Below are positions 54,413 through 62,688 of a DNA stretch of 64,000 nt, in pieces (position 1 is the first letter of the stretch; the number at the start of each line of letters is the position of its first letter). A model generated the notes under the pieces. The model saw only the letters and a program-made list of their open reading frames with translations, searched no databases and was not told the origin of the DNA. A program made the position numbers and the translations under genes. Origin of the DNA: Streptomyces aureocirculatus (lineage in GTDB: Bacteria > Actinomycetota > Actinomycetes > Streptomycetales > Streptomycetaceae); the NCBI RefSeq assembly GCF_000720475.1, contig NZ_JOAP01000039.1, positions 4,033-68,032 of the forward strand. Reading direction: 5' to 3'.

Positions 54413-57337
54413 TCAGTCGGCGGGGGTGCGCTCGTAGGGCGAGCGCACCGGGAAGTACGCCGTCAGGAAGGACCGGACGGCGAGGGCCATCTCCTGGTCG
54501 GACATGCCGCTGTCGGGCGACTCGCCGATGCAGAACGCCGTCTTGTTCCGCGACTGGAGGAGCTGCCCGAGCCGCGCGTGGTCGGCGCGTCTGCCGATGT
54601 CCACGAAGTCGTAACCGAGTCCGCCCGGCACGGCCCGCCCCGTGAGGTACGCGTAGTGCTGGTGCAGCGACGACACCAGGGAGTGGTCGTCGTTGCCGCG
54701 GAACCGGCTGCGGGAGGTCGCCGTCAGCTCGTCCGCGTACCGCTCGGTGAGTTCCTGGAGGATGCTGCGGCGCAGCGCGTACGGCACGTGGTAGAAGCAG
54801 TGCGTCGCCGTGCGGCCGAAGTCGCGGCGCAGCAGTTCCCGGTTGTTCTTCGCCGCCGCCAGATAGCCCTCGTCCGCGGCGGACACCGGCAGCGGTGGCA
54901 CGGGCATGGACGACCAGAAGAACTTGGGGAGCCCGGAGCCCAGGAAGAAGGTGCCCGGGGTCGTCGGGCGGCCGAGGAACATGTCGTCGTTGAAGTACAG
55001 GAAGTGCTCCGCGAGGCCCTCGATGCGGTGGAGCTGGGTCTCGATGGCGTGGGAGTTGAAGGTCGGCAGGGCGGCCGGGTCGGCGAACAGGTCCCGGTGG
55101 TCGACGACGGTGAGGCCGGGGTGGTCCCGGTCCAGCCAGTCAGGGACCTGCCCCGCGGTGACCAGGTACACGTGCCGCACCCAGGGCGCGTACATCGCGA
55201 GCGAACGCAGGGAGTAGCGCAGTTCGTCGCGGTTGCGGAAGCGGACGGTGCCGGTGTCGGGGGAGGAGTCGGTGCTCGCTCCCTGGCCCGCGCCCGTCAC
55301 CTCGGCGAGCGCGGCGGCGCGGGCCGCCCGCCAGTCGGGGTCGGTGTCGTCGACCCAGGTGTAGACGGCGTCGACGGGGAAGTCGACGTCGTTCATGAGG
55401 ACCTCGGTGAAGACGCCGGGGGTGGGGTACGTGCGATCGCCCACGCGCAGTTCGCCGGTGGGCGCGAGGGCGGGCAGCTCGGTTCCGGCGAGGGTGCTGC
55501 CGAAGGGGGCGCGGCGCGTGGTCCCGGGGGCGGGGGCGTCCGCGGTGGGGGTGTCCGTGGTGGGGGTGTCCGTGGTGGGGGTGTCCGTGGTGAGGGTGTC
55601 CGGCGTGGGCGGGCGGGTCCAGAACGCCACCGTGCACGCCTGCTGCACGCCGTGGCGCAGCGAGAGCGTCGTCGTGGTCACCGGCTTGAACACCTTCACG
55701 CCCGCGAGCTCGCCGATCCCGTCGAGGCGCTCGGCGAGCACCGCCCCGGGCGCCGCGTCGCGCGGCTTCACCAGCTCGGCGTAGACCGGCTGCCCGTGCA
55801 GCGACTCCGCGAGCGCCTTCAGGGCCCGGTCCCGGTCGTCCTCGTCCACGGCGAGGGTGTGCGCGGGGCCGCCGGTGCGCACCAGGACGTACGGCACCTG
55901 ACGCGACTCCAGGGCGGCCGCGGTGAGTTCGAGGTTCAGGGCGGCCATGCGCGGTGCGAGCATGTCGTCGCGGCACTCCGCGAGGCGGCCGACCGAACGG
56001 ATCACGGCGCCGTCGGGGGCGGCGGCGATGATCTCGTCCTCGCGGGCCTTCTCGTCGGCGCCCGCGGCCGCGTCGAAGGTGTGCGGCGCCGTCGGCCGGA
56101 AGCCGCACCCGCCGGACGCCACCCCGAGCGCCACCCGGTCCGCGCGCACCGCCGCCCGCTCGGGACGGTCACGGCCCGCCACGAGCCGCGTGTACAGCTC
56201 CTCCCACAGCGCCGTCACACCGGCGGAGGAGAACCGCTCGTACACGCCCTCGCGGGCGGCCCGCGCACAGGACCGGCGCAGCGCGTCGTCCGTCATCAAC
56301 TCGGACATGGCGTGTGCGAGTTCGTCGATATCGCCGGGCGGTACGAGCAGCCCGTCGACGCGGTGGCGGACGATCTCCGCCGGGCCCGTGAGGACGTCGT
56401 ACGCGACCACCGGCACCCCCGCGGCCAGCGCCTCCAGGAGCACCAGCGGGAACGCCTCGTTATGGCCCGCGGTCATCAGGGAGAGGCCCGCCTTGGCCCA
56501 TTCGGAGGCCATGTCCTGGCACGGTCCGAGGAGTTCGACCCGGTCCTGGAGCCCGAAGCCGTCCACCAGGCGGCGCAGGCTCTGCTCGCGGTGGCCGCCG
56601 CCGAAGACGCGCAGCGTCCACTCCGGATGGGCGTCGGCCAACTGTGCGAACGCGCGGACGGCGTGGTCCACGCGCTTCTCGCCGGTCAGCCGCGCGGCCA
56701 TGACGATGACCTTGCTCTCGCCGTCGGCGCGCGGCCGGAAGCCGTCCGGTACGGCGTTGGGGATCACGGCGAGCTCCGGTGCGGTCGCGCCGAGGGACTC
56801 CGCGATCCAGTCCCGGGTCCGCCCGGTCAGCGTGACCAGGGCGTCGAGGCGCGGCGCGTGCAGGAGCAGCGGCTCGCCGGAACGGCCGCGGCGCTGCGTC
56901 GGGCGGTGCTCCTGGTGCACGGTCACCACGCGCCCGTGCACCACGCCGACGGCGGCGGCGAGCAGGGCCGGGGTCGTCGTGACCAGGACGTCCGTGTCGA
57001 GCGCGCCGAGCGCCGCGGTCAGCTCCACGTCGGACAGTCGGTCGAACGCCGACTCCCAGGCCGGGTCGATCAGTTCGCTCGGCAGCGCGGCGAGGGTGCG
57101 GCACGCCGCCTCGTCGAGGCCCGACGCCCGTACGGGCCGCTCCGGCGTCACCGTACGGTCGACGAGGTAGCGCACGCGGACCTGTCGCGCCGCGGGGAAG
57201 AACGGCTCGGTCCTGGTGCGGAAGACGGAGAGGACCTGCACGTCGTGCCGCTCGGCGAGGTGCAGCGCCTGGGTGTACGTGGCGAGCTCGGTGCCGCCCA
57301 TCTCGTCGCCCCAGCCGAGCAGGTACGTGATCTTCAT
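54413..57337 (-). CDS. GT4 glycosyltransferase fused to a Stealth phosphotransferase
   Basis: A 974-residue fusion. Residues 1-385 are a GT-B enzyme of family 4: KITYLLGWGDEMGGTELATY at the start, VIPNAVPDGFRP, VMAARLTGEKRVDHAV and the E-x7-E region GHNEAFPLVLLEALAAGVPVV. Residues 640-960 are a Stealth protein with CR1 DFPVDAVYTWVDDTDPDW, CR2 RYSLRSLAMYAPWVRHVYLV through FLYFNDDMFLGRP, CR3 HVPYALRRSILQEL and CR4 NKTAFCIGES. Stealth enzymes transfer hexose-1-phosphate to make phosphodiester-linked polymers. A Thr/Asp/Pro linker of TTDTP repeats (about 580-600) lies between. The ribosome site GAAGGAG lies in a 14-bp duplication shared with the preceding gene. Confidence 0.9.
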   Translation of the reverse strand: MKITYLLGWGDEMGGTELATYTQALHLAERHDVQVLSVFRTRTEPFFPAARQVRVRYLVDRTVTPERPVRASGLDEAACRTLAALPSELIDPAWESAFDRLSDVELTAALGALDTDVLVTTTPALLAAAVGVVHGRVVTVHQEHRPTQRRGRSGEPLLLHAPRLDALVTLTGRTRDWIAESLGATAPELAVIPNAVPDGFRPRADGESKVIVMAARLTGEKRVDHAVRAFAQLADAHPEWTLRVFGGGHREQSLRRLVDGFGLQDRVELLGPCQDMASEWAKAGLSLMTAGHNEAFPLVLLEALAAGVPVVAYDVLTGPAEIVRHRVDGLLVPPGDIDELAHAMSELMTDDALRRSCARAAREGVYERFSSAGVTALWEELYTRLVAGRDRPERAAVRADRVALGVASGGCGFRPTAPHTFDAAAGADEKAREDEIIAAAPDGAVIRSVGRLAECRDDMLAPRMAALNLELTAAALESRQVPYVLVRTGGPAHTLAVDEDDRDRALKALAESLHGQPVYAELVKPRDAAPGAVLAERLDGIGELAGVKVFKPVTTTTLSLRHGVQQACTVAFWTRPPTPDTLTTDTPTTDTPTTDTPTADAPAPGTTRRAPFGSTLAGTELPALAPTGELRVGDRTYPTPGVFTEVLMNDVDFPVDAVYTWVDDTDPDWRAARAAALAEVTGAGQGASTDSSPDTGTVRFRNRDELRYSLRSLAMYAPWVRHVYLVTAGQVPDWLDRDHPGLTVVDHRDLFADPAALPTFNSHAIETQLHRIEGLAEHFLYFNDDMFLGRPTTPGTFFLGSGLPKFFWSSMPVPPLPVSAADEGYLAAAKNNRELLRRDFGRTATHCFYHVPYALRRSILQELTERYADELTATSRSRFRGNDDHSLVSSLHQHYAYLTGRAVPGGLGYDFVDIGRRADHARLGQLLQSRNKTAFCIGESPDSGMSDQEMALAVRSFLTAYFPVRSPYERTPAD
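55541..55600 (-). repeat. 15-bp tandem repeat coding a Thr/Asp/Pro linker
   Basis: Four 15-bp units start at 55541, 55556, 55571 and 55586 (CGTGGTGGGGGTGTC in its commonest form). On the minus strand they encode the repeated five residues TTDTP in the linker between the glycosyltransferase and Stealth parts. Confidence 0.9.
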
Positions 57338-57362
57338 GAGGTCTCCTTCATGAGGTCTCCTT
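57335..57362 (-). repeat. 14-bp tandem duplication of a ribosome-binding site
   Basis: CATGAGGTCTCCTT occurs at 57335-57348 and 57349-57362. On the minus strand this gives GAAGGAGACCTCATG twice in a row. The inner copy starts the GT4-Stealth gene. The outer ATG runs into the TGA that ends the preceding gene. Confidence 0.95.
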
Positions 57363-58862
57363 CGTGATGTCCAGGCAGGTGACGGCGAACGCGCCGGACG
57401 CGGTGAGGTGCGGGTGCGCGCGCACCAGGCGGCCGTCGGGCAGCGCGACGAGCCGGAACGGCGTCGGGAAGGCGGACGGCAGATCGCGTACGTCGGTCAG
57501 ACGGCGCCCCAGCGGCAGCTCGCCGACGCGGAAGTCCCACACCCACTGGCCGGGCCCCGCCCCTGCCATCGCGTCGAGCGGCAGCGGAAAGCTGAACCCG
57601 GCCCCTGCCCAGGCGAGTTCGACCGGTACGACGACGCCGTCACGGCGGCGCACGGCCCACCCGGACACGGCCGCGAGAGCCCGTTCCCCGGGGCCCGCCA
57701 CCACCCGCCCGTACACCGTGATCCCGTCCCCGCGCGGCACGAACCGCACCAGCTCCGCGCGCGTCGGCGACCGCGTCACCTGCACCGCCGCCCTCCCGCC
57801 GCGACAGCGCACCACCCGCATGAGGGTGCCGGTGCGCGGGCTCGGCGCGTGCGGCGTCGTGGGTCCTTGCGGCACGGCACCGGCGCCGCCCGCGTCGAGC
57901 GCGAACCCCCGCCGGCGCACCCGCCCGCCCTCGTCGGCCGTCACCACGGTGAGCCGCCAGACGCCGTCGCCGAGGAGGGGGGCCGGGGCGGGGGCCCCCG
58001 GGTCGCGGGTGGTGTCCAGGGCGTCGTGCAGGGTGGCCGTCGCCGTCAGGAGCGGGCCCCCGTCGGTGTCCCGTTCGACGGCGAGCGGGACCCGGAAGCG
58101 GCGGTGGCCGCGGGTGATCAGGAGCTCGGCGGACCGTGTCCCCGGCTCGGGCGCGGCCAGGGCCAGGTTGAGGGTGCGGCTGTCCCGCAGCGAGAGGTGC
58201 ACGGGCGGCGGCAGGAGCGGCTCGCGCCCGCTGCCGCGCCCGGCGGCCGCCCGCTCCAGGCGAAACCGCGCGCTGCGCGCGCGGGCGGCGGCACGCCGGG
58301 CCCGGGGGGCCAGGGCGGACTGCAGGGCGGGGAACGCCAGGAGGGTGGCGAGGGCGGAGAGGGCGGGGTGCGGGGGGTTCCCGGGGGTCCCGGGGTTCTC
58401 GGGGTTCCTGGGGTTCCCGGGGTTCCCGGGGTGGCCGGGGTGAGCGGGACGGTCTGGCTCACCCGGGGGCTCGGGGTGGCCGGGCTGACCGGGGTGAGCG
58501 GGATGGTCAGGCTGGCCGGAGTGGCCGGAGTGGCCGGAGTGGCCGGAGTGACCGGGCTGACCGGGCTGACCGGGGTGCCCGGGGTGCTCGGGGTGGCTGG
58601 GCTGACCGGGGTGAGCGGGATGGTCAGGCTGGCCGGGGTGCCCGGAGTGGCCGGAGTGGCCGGGGTGCGCGGGCTGACCGGGGTGCCCGGAGTGGCCGGG
58701 GTGAGCGGGATGGTCAGGCTGGCCGGGGTGCCCGGAGTGGCCGGGGTCCCCGGGGTTCCCGGGCTGCCCGGGCTGACCGGGCTGACTGGGGTGGCCGGGT
58801 TGGCCGGGATGGCTGAGGTGGCCGGGGCCACCAGGGCGGCCGAAGAAGGCATGGCGGGGCAT
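57348..58862 (-). CDS. Protein with His/Pro/Gly triplet-repeat N-terminus and beta-rich C-terminus
   Basis: A 504-residue protein with two unlike parts. Residues 14-166 are 51 consecutive triplets ending mostly in Pro (GHP, GQP, GHS, DHP, AHP, GNP), with Gly first in about two thirds. This is a collagen-like period of three that is unusually rich in His. Residues 170-504 are a beta-rich region ([47 protein letters not shown]) similar in feel to the accessory domains of the nearby glycosyltransferases. There is no signal peptide or anchor, so it is presumably cytoplasmic. It precedes the GT4-Stealth gene by a 14-bp duplicated ribosome site. The function is unknown. Confidence 0.75.
   Translation of the reverse strand: MPRHAFFGRPGGPGHLSHPGQPGHPSQPGQPGQPGNPGDPGHSGHPGQPDHPAHPGHSGHPGQPAHPGHSGHSGHPGQPDHPAHPGQPSHPEHPGHPGQPGQPGHSGHSGHSGHSGQPDHPAHPGQPGHPEPPGEPDRPAHPGHPGNPGNPRNPENPGTPGNPPHPALSALATLLAFPALQSALAPRARRAAARARSARFRLERAAAGRGSGREPLLPPPVHLSLRDSRTLNLALAAPEPGTRSAELLITRGHRRFRVPLAVERDTDGGPLLTATATLHDALDTTRDPGAPAPAPLLGDGVWRLTVVTADEGGRVRRRGFALDAGGAGAVPQGPTTPHAPSPRTGTLMRVVRCRGGRAAVQVTRSPTRAELVRFVPRGDGITVYGRVVAGPGERALAAVSGWAVRRRDGVVVPVELAWAGAGFSFPLPLDAMAGAGPGQWVWDFRVGELPLGRRLTDVRDLPSAFPTPFRLVALPDGRLVRAHPHLTASGAFAVTCLDITKETS
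58380..58840 (-). repeat. Nine-base-period repeat with higher-order units
   Basis: The DNA coding for the triplet region is built from nonamers such as GTGGCCGGG and GTGACCGGG on the plus strand. A larger block containing TGAGCGGGATGGTCAGGCTG recurs near 58495, 58610 and 58700, giving higher-order units of about 90-115 bases. Confidence 0.85.
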
Positions 58863-58895
58863 TGCCCTACTTTGGCGCCATTCACCCGGAATTCA

Positions 58896-58926
58896 TCGGT
58901 ACGGCACGCGCCCGGTGCCGTACCGA
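58896..58926 (-). terminator. Terminator after the sugar ABC transporter operon
   Basis: A perfect 12-bp stem (TCGGTACGGCAC, 58896-58907, with 58915-58926) and a 7-base loop lie 40 bases after the last permease stop. The position, 34 bases before the start of the triplet-repeat gene, separates the two transcription units. Confidence 0.8.
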
Positions 58927-58965
58927 CCCCTCGGGCTCCTGTCCGCCCCGTACCTCACCGACCCT

Positions 58966-59880
58966 TCACTTCACCGCACCGGCCATGACACCGGACACGA
59001 ACTGACGCTGGAAGGCGAAGAACACCGCCAGCGGAATGACCATCGAGATGAACGCGCCCGGCGCCAGGATCTGCACGTTGTCGCCGAAGAACCGCACCTG
59101 CTGCTGGAGCGCCACCGTGATCGGCGGGCTGCCCGCGTCGGCGAAGATCAACGCGATCAGCATGTCGTTCCACACCCACAGGAACTGGAAGATGCCGAGC
59201 GAGGCGATCGCGGGCGCGCCGAGCGGCATCACGACGCGCAGGAAAAGACGCAGCTCACCGGCGCCGTCCAGGCGCGCGGCCTCCAGGAGCTCACGCGGGA
59301 TCTCCGCGAAGAAGTTCCGCAGGAGGAAGATCGCGAACGGTAGGCCGAAAGCGGTGTGGAAGAGCACCACGCCCGTCGTCGACTCGAAGATGCCGATCTC
59401 CCCGAACAGCTTGGCGACCGGAAGGAGCGCCACCTGCACCGGCACCACGAGGAGAGCGACCACGCCGAGGAACCACCAGTCGCGACCGGGGAACTCCATC
59501 CACGCGAACGCGTACCCCGCGAGCGAGCCGATCACCACGACGAGCAGCGTCGCCGGGACGGTGATCGACACGCTGGTCAGGATCGAGTCGGTGATCGTCT
59601 CGTCCTTCAGCAGGTGGGAGTAGTTCTCGAAGGTCAACTGCGAGGGCTTGCTGAAGACCTTCCACCAGCCGCTCTCGCTCATGTCCGCGGGCGTCCGCAG
59701 CGAACCGAGCAGCAGCCCGAGCGTCGGCACCAGCCAGAACAGGCCGATGACGACGAGGAACACCCGCAGCACACTGCCGCTGACGACGGCGGCGATCCGA
59801 CCGCCCAGGGACTGCTTGGCCTTCACGACCGTGACGTCCCGCGCGGGCGGCGCCCCGGCCGTCCCCCTGTCCGTCGTCAT
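58966..59880 (-). CDS. Sugar ABC transporter permease, MalG type
   Basis: A 304-residue permease with six membrane helices. The cytoplasmic coupling motif is ELLEAARLDGAGELRLFLRVVMPLGAPA (EAA loop). TFENYSHLLKDETITDSILTSV and WNDMLIALIFADAG are typical of the MalG group. Its ATG overlaps the stop of the partner permease as ATGA. The operon order, solute-binding protein - MalF type - MalG type, lacks an ATPase gene, as is common in streptomycetes, where the shared MsiK ATPase serves several importers. The sugar is not known. Confidence 0.93.
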   Translation of the reverse strand: MTTDRGTAGAPPARDVTVVKAKQSLGGRIAAVVSGSVLRVFLVVIGLFWLVPTLGLLLGSLRTPADMSESGWWKVFSKPSQLTFENYSHLLKDETITDSILTSVSITVPATLLVVVIGSLAGYAFAWMEFPGRDWWFLGVVALLVVPVQVALLPVAKLFGEIGIFESTTGVVLFHTAFGLPFAIFLLRNFFAEIPRELLEAARLDGAGELRLFLRVVMPLGAPAIASLGIFQFLWVWNDMLIALIFADAGSPPITVALQQQVRFFGDNVQILAPGAFISMVIPLAVFFAFQRQFVSGVMAGAVK

Positions 59881-61259
59881 CGCTGGGCCTCCCGCCGCAT
59901 CCTGCGCATGTTGAAGAGCATCACCGGAATCACCAGGAGGAACAGCAGTACCGCGATGGCGCTGGCCACGCCCGCGTCCCGGTCGCCGAACGCCGAGTTG
60001 TACAACTGCACCGCGAGGACGTTCGACTCGTCCTTGGACGAGCCCGGCGGGATCACGAAGACCAGGTCGAAGATCTTCATGACGTTGATCATCAGCGTCA
60101 CCACGACGACCGCGAGGACCGGTGCGAGCAGCGGCACCGTGACCCGGCGGAACACCTGCCACTCGTTGGCGCCGTCCACCCGCGCCGCCTCCAGGAGCTC
60201 ACGTGGCACGCTGGCGAGCCCGGCCGCGATCAGGACCATCGCGAATCCGGCCCACATCCAGATGTAGCTGCCGATGATGGCGGGCGTGATCAGGGACGGG
60301 CCGAGCCAGTCGACACCGTTGTACGGCTCGCGGAAGTTGGACGCCGGATAGCGCAGTTGGGCACCGTCGGCCTCCTTCGGCAGGGTGAACGTGCCGTCGG
60401 ACGCGGCCTTCGTCGAGGCCACCACCTTGCCGTCCTTGACCGCCTCGATCTTGATGCCGGGGTAGCCGAACTCGGCGGCGTCCGGCGCGTTCACCTGGCC
60501 CCTGCCCTTGCCGCGGGTGAAGTCCTGCCAGGCGGTGCCGGTGACCTTGGCAGGATCGGCCCGCGCGGGTCTCGCCGACTCGGCGTCGTCGGGCATCCGG
60601 TCCGGCGGCACACCGGTGAGCGGAAGCACCACCGGCTCCCCGGCCCGCACCGGGTTCTTGGTGATGAAAGCGCCGCCGCCCGCGCCCTGGAGGGGCGAGC
60701 GCGCGCCGGGATGGCCCTGCGGGAACCCCGACGACTCGGCGAACGTGTCGTGCACCCCCACCCACAGGGCGTTGGCGACACCGCGGTCGGGGTCCGACTC
60801 GTACACGAGCCGGAAGATGATGCCCGCCGCCAGCATCGAGATCACCATCGGCATGAAGATGATGAGCTTGAACGCCGTGCCCCAGCGCACCCGTTCGGTC
60901 AGGACCGCGAAGATCAGACCGAGCGCGGTGGTGAGGGCAGGGGCGGCCACCAGCCAGATCGCGTTGTTCTTGACGGCGGTACGGATCCCGTCGTCCGAGA
61001 ACATCGTCTCGTAGTTGTCGAAGCCGTTGAAGTCGCCGGCCTTGTCGAAGAAGCTGCGGCCGACGGAGTAGCCGATGGGGTAGAGCACGAGCGCGCCGAG
61101 CAGGACGAGGGCGGGCAGCAGGAACAGCGCCGCGATCGTCTTACGGGTCCCGGTCACGCTCCTGCGGGGGCCGGTCCGGTGCGGACCGGTCTTGGTGGGG
61201 TGCGGCGTGGACTCGGCCGGGGGCACCGCCGCGGTGCCCCCGGCAGCAGGGGTCGTCAT
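59877..61259 (-). CDS. Sugar ABC transporter permease, MalF type, with large extra loop domain
   Basis: A 460-residue permease, about 150 residues longer than usual. Helices begin at TIAALFLLPALVLLGALVLYPIG (41-63). The EAA loop is ELLEAARVDGANEWQVFRRVTVPLLAPV. Between helices, residues 165-325 form an extra domain facing outside: a Gly/Pro-rich start, then GIKIEAVKDGKVVASTKAASDGTFTLP, which reads like a small carboxypeptidase-regulatory-type beta-sandwich. E. coli MalF has an unrelated-looking insertion (P2) in the same kind of position that contacts the binding protein. The closest family I recall is the alpha-glucoside AglF type. Confidence 0.92.
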   Translation of the reverse strand: MTTPAAGGTAAVPPAESTPHPTKTGPHRTGPRRSVTGTRKTIAALFLLPALVLLGALVLYPIGYSVGRSFFDKAGDFNGFDNYETMFSDDGIRTAVKNNAIWLVAAPALTTALGLIFAVLTERVRWGTAFKLIIFMPMVISMLAAGIIFRLVYESDPDRGVANALWVGVHDTFAESSGFPQGHPGARSPLQGAGGGAFITKNPVRAGEPVVLPLTGVPPDRMPDDAESARPARADPAKVTGTAWQDFTRGKGRGQVNAPDAAEFGYPGIKIEAVKDGKVVASTKAASDGTFTLPKEADGAQLRYPASNFREPYNGVDWLGPSLITPAIIGSYIWMWAGFAMVLIAAGLASVPRELLEAARVDGANEWQVFRRVTVPLLAPVLAVVVVTLMINVMKIFDLVFVIPPGSSKDESNVLAVQLYNSAFGDRDAGVASAIAVLLFLLVIPVMLFNMRRMRREAQR

Positions 61260-61266
61260 CGCCCCG

Positions 61267-62688
61267 TCAGCTCTTCTTGTACGCCTTGGCCGCCGCGTCC
61301 TCCAGCGCCCGCTGGGTGCCCGCGACGTTCTTCGGGTTCTTCAGGAAGTCCTGCAGCGCCTTCCACTCGCCCTTGCCGGGCGTGCCGCCGAACGACTGCG
61401 GGGCCTGGTCCGACATGTCGAAGCGGATGTCGTCGCCCGCCTTGATGAGGGCGTCGGCGATGCCGCGCTGTACGTCGTTCGGGTACGCCTTGAGGTCGAG
61501 GCCCTTGTTCGGCGAGACGAAGCCGCCCGCCTCCGCCCAGATCCTGGCCGCGTCGGGCGAAGCGAAGTAGGTGAGCAGGGCCTGCGCGCCCTTGCTGTCC
61601 TTCAGCGCGACGGCGGCGTCACCGCCGACCACCGCGGGGGACGCGTCCCCGACCGCGGGGAACGGGAAGACCTTCGCGTCCGTCCCCACCTTCGCCTTGG
61701 TCTCGGAGATGGCGAGCGAGACCATGTCGCCCTCGAAGACCATGCCCGCCTTGGGCTGGTCGCCGCCGGTGAAGGTCTGCTTCACGGAGGCGGGGAACTC
61801 GGTCTGCAGCGCGTTGCCGGCGACGAACCCCTTCTTCCCGAAGAGGCCGCCGAGGGTCGTCAGCGCCTTCTTGACCGTCGGATCGGTCCACTTGATCTCG
61901 TGCTTCGCGAGCTGGTCGTACTTCTCCGGGCCCGCCTGCGAGAGATAGACGTTCTCGAACCAGTCGGTGAGCGTCCACGCCTCCGCACCCGCCACGGACA
62001 GCGGCGTGACGCCCGAGTCGTACACGGTCTGCGCGGTCTGCATGAACTCGTCCCAGGTCTTCGGCTCCTGGACGCCCGCGTTGTCGAAGACCTCGGTGTT
62101 GTACCAGATCAGCGACTTGTTGGCGGCCTTGAAGTAGACGCCGTACTGCTTGCCGTCCACCGCCCCGAGGTCCTGCCAGCCCTTGGCGTAGTTCTTGTCG
62201 AGCTGCTTCTGCGCCTCGGCCCCCACCGGCTTCGCCCACTTGTTGGCCACGGCCTGCTCGATGGCGCCCACCTGCGGCAGCATCGCCACGTCCGGCGGCT
62301 GCCCGCCCGCGACCTTCGACTCCAGGAAGCTGATGATGGGGTCCTGCGCCGGTACGAAGGAGACCTCGGCGCCCGTACGCTTCTCGAACTCGTCCAGGAC
62401 CTTGAGGAACACCTTGCGCTCGGAGCCGCCCCACACGGCGGACACCGACACCTTCTCGCCGTCCAGCTTCGGCAGTTGAACGGTGGCCGCGCCCTCCTTG
62501 CCGCCGCCGTCCTTGCCTTTGTCCTTGCCCTTGTCGCCGTCGCTGTCGCCGCCGCACGCGCTGAGGCCCAGTGCGAGGGCGGCCACGGCGGCGGAGGCGA
62601 CCACCTTGGCGGCCGTCCCGCGCGAGCGACGAGCACGGCGTGCGTGCGGAGTGCGTGTGCGTGTGCCTGTACCGAGCCTGCTGCGCAT
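61267..62688 (-). CDS. Sugar-binding lipoprotein of an ABC transporter
   Basis: A 473-residue extracellular solute-binding protein of the UgpB/AglE group. The signal has an Arg-rich n-region and the lipobox LGLSAC with the lipidated Cys at residue 45, then a flexible GDSDGDKGKDKGKDGGGK linker. The binding domain starts VSVSAVWGGSERKVFLKVLDEFEKRTG and contains PPDVAMLPQVGAIEQ, GAEAWTLTDWFENVYL and MVFEGDMVSLAI. It delivers a sugar to the two permeases encoded downstream; the gap to the first is seven bases. The ATG at 62688 is supported by the signal peptide. The repeats upstream are in frame but not signal-like. Confidence 0.93.
   Translation of the reverse strand: MRSRLGTGTRTRTPHARRARRSRGTAAKVVASAAVAALALGLSACGGDSDGDKGKDKGKDGGGKEGAATVQLPKLDGEKVSVSAVWGGSERKVFLKVLDEFEKRTGAEVSFVPAQDPIISFLESKVAGGQPPDVAMLPQVGAIEQAVANKWAKPVGAEAQKQLDKNYAKGWQDLGAVDGKQYGVYFKAANKSLIWYNTEVFDNAGVQEPKTWDEFMQTAQTVYDSGVTPLSVAGAEAWTLTDWFENVYLSQAGPEKYDQLAKHEIKWTDPTVKKALTTLGGLFGKKGFVAGNALQTEFPASVKQTFTGGDQPKAGMVFEGDMVSLAISETKAKVGTDAKVFPFPAVGDASPAVVGGDAAVALKDSKGAQALLTYFASPDAARIWAEAGGFVSPNKGLDLKAYPNDVQRGIADALIKAGDDIRFDMSDQAPQSFGGTPGKGEWKALQDFLKNPKNVAGTQRALEDAAAKAYKKS

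Noticed and set aside
54578..57367. A plus-strand open frame of about 930 codons opposite the GT4-Stealth gene
   Set aside because: It has no motif, and the minus-strand reading shows all catalytic regions of two enzyme families.
58118..58988. Alternative open frames (both strands) through the triplet-repeat DNA, one also collagen-like (GVAGV, GLTGV)
   Set aside because: Only the minus-strand frame ending at 57348 continues into a non-repetitive domain with normal codon use and ends in the operon context.
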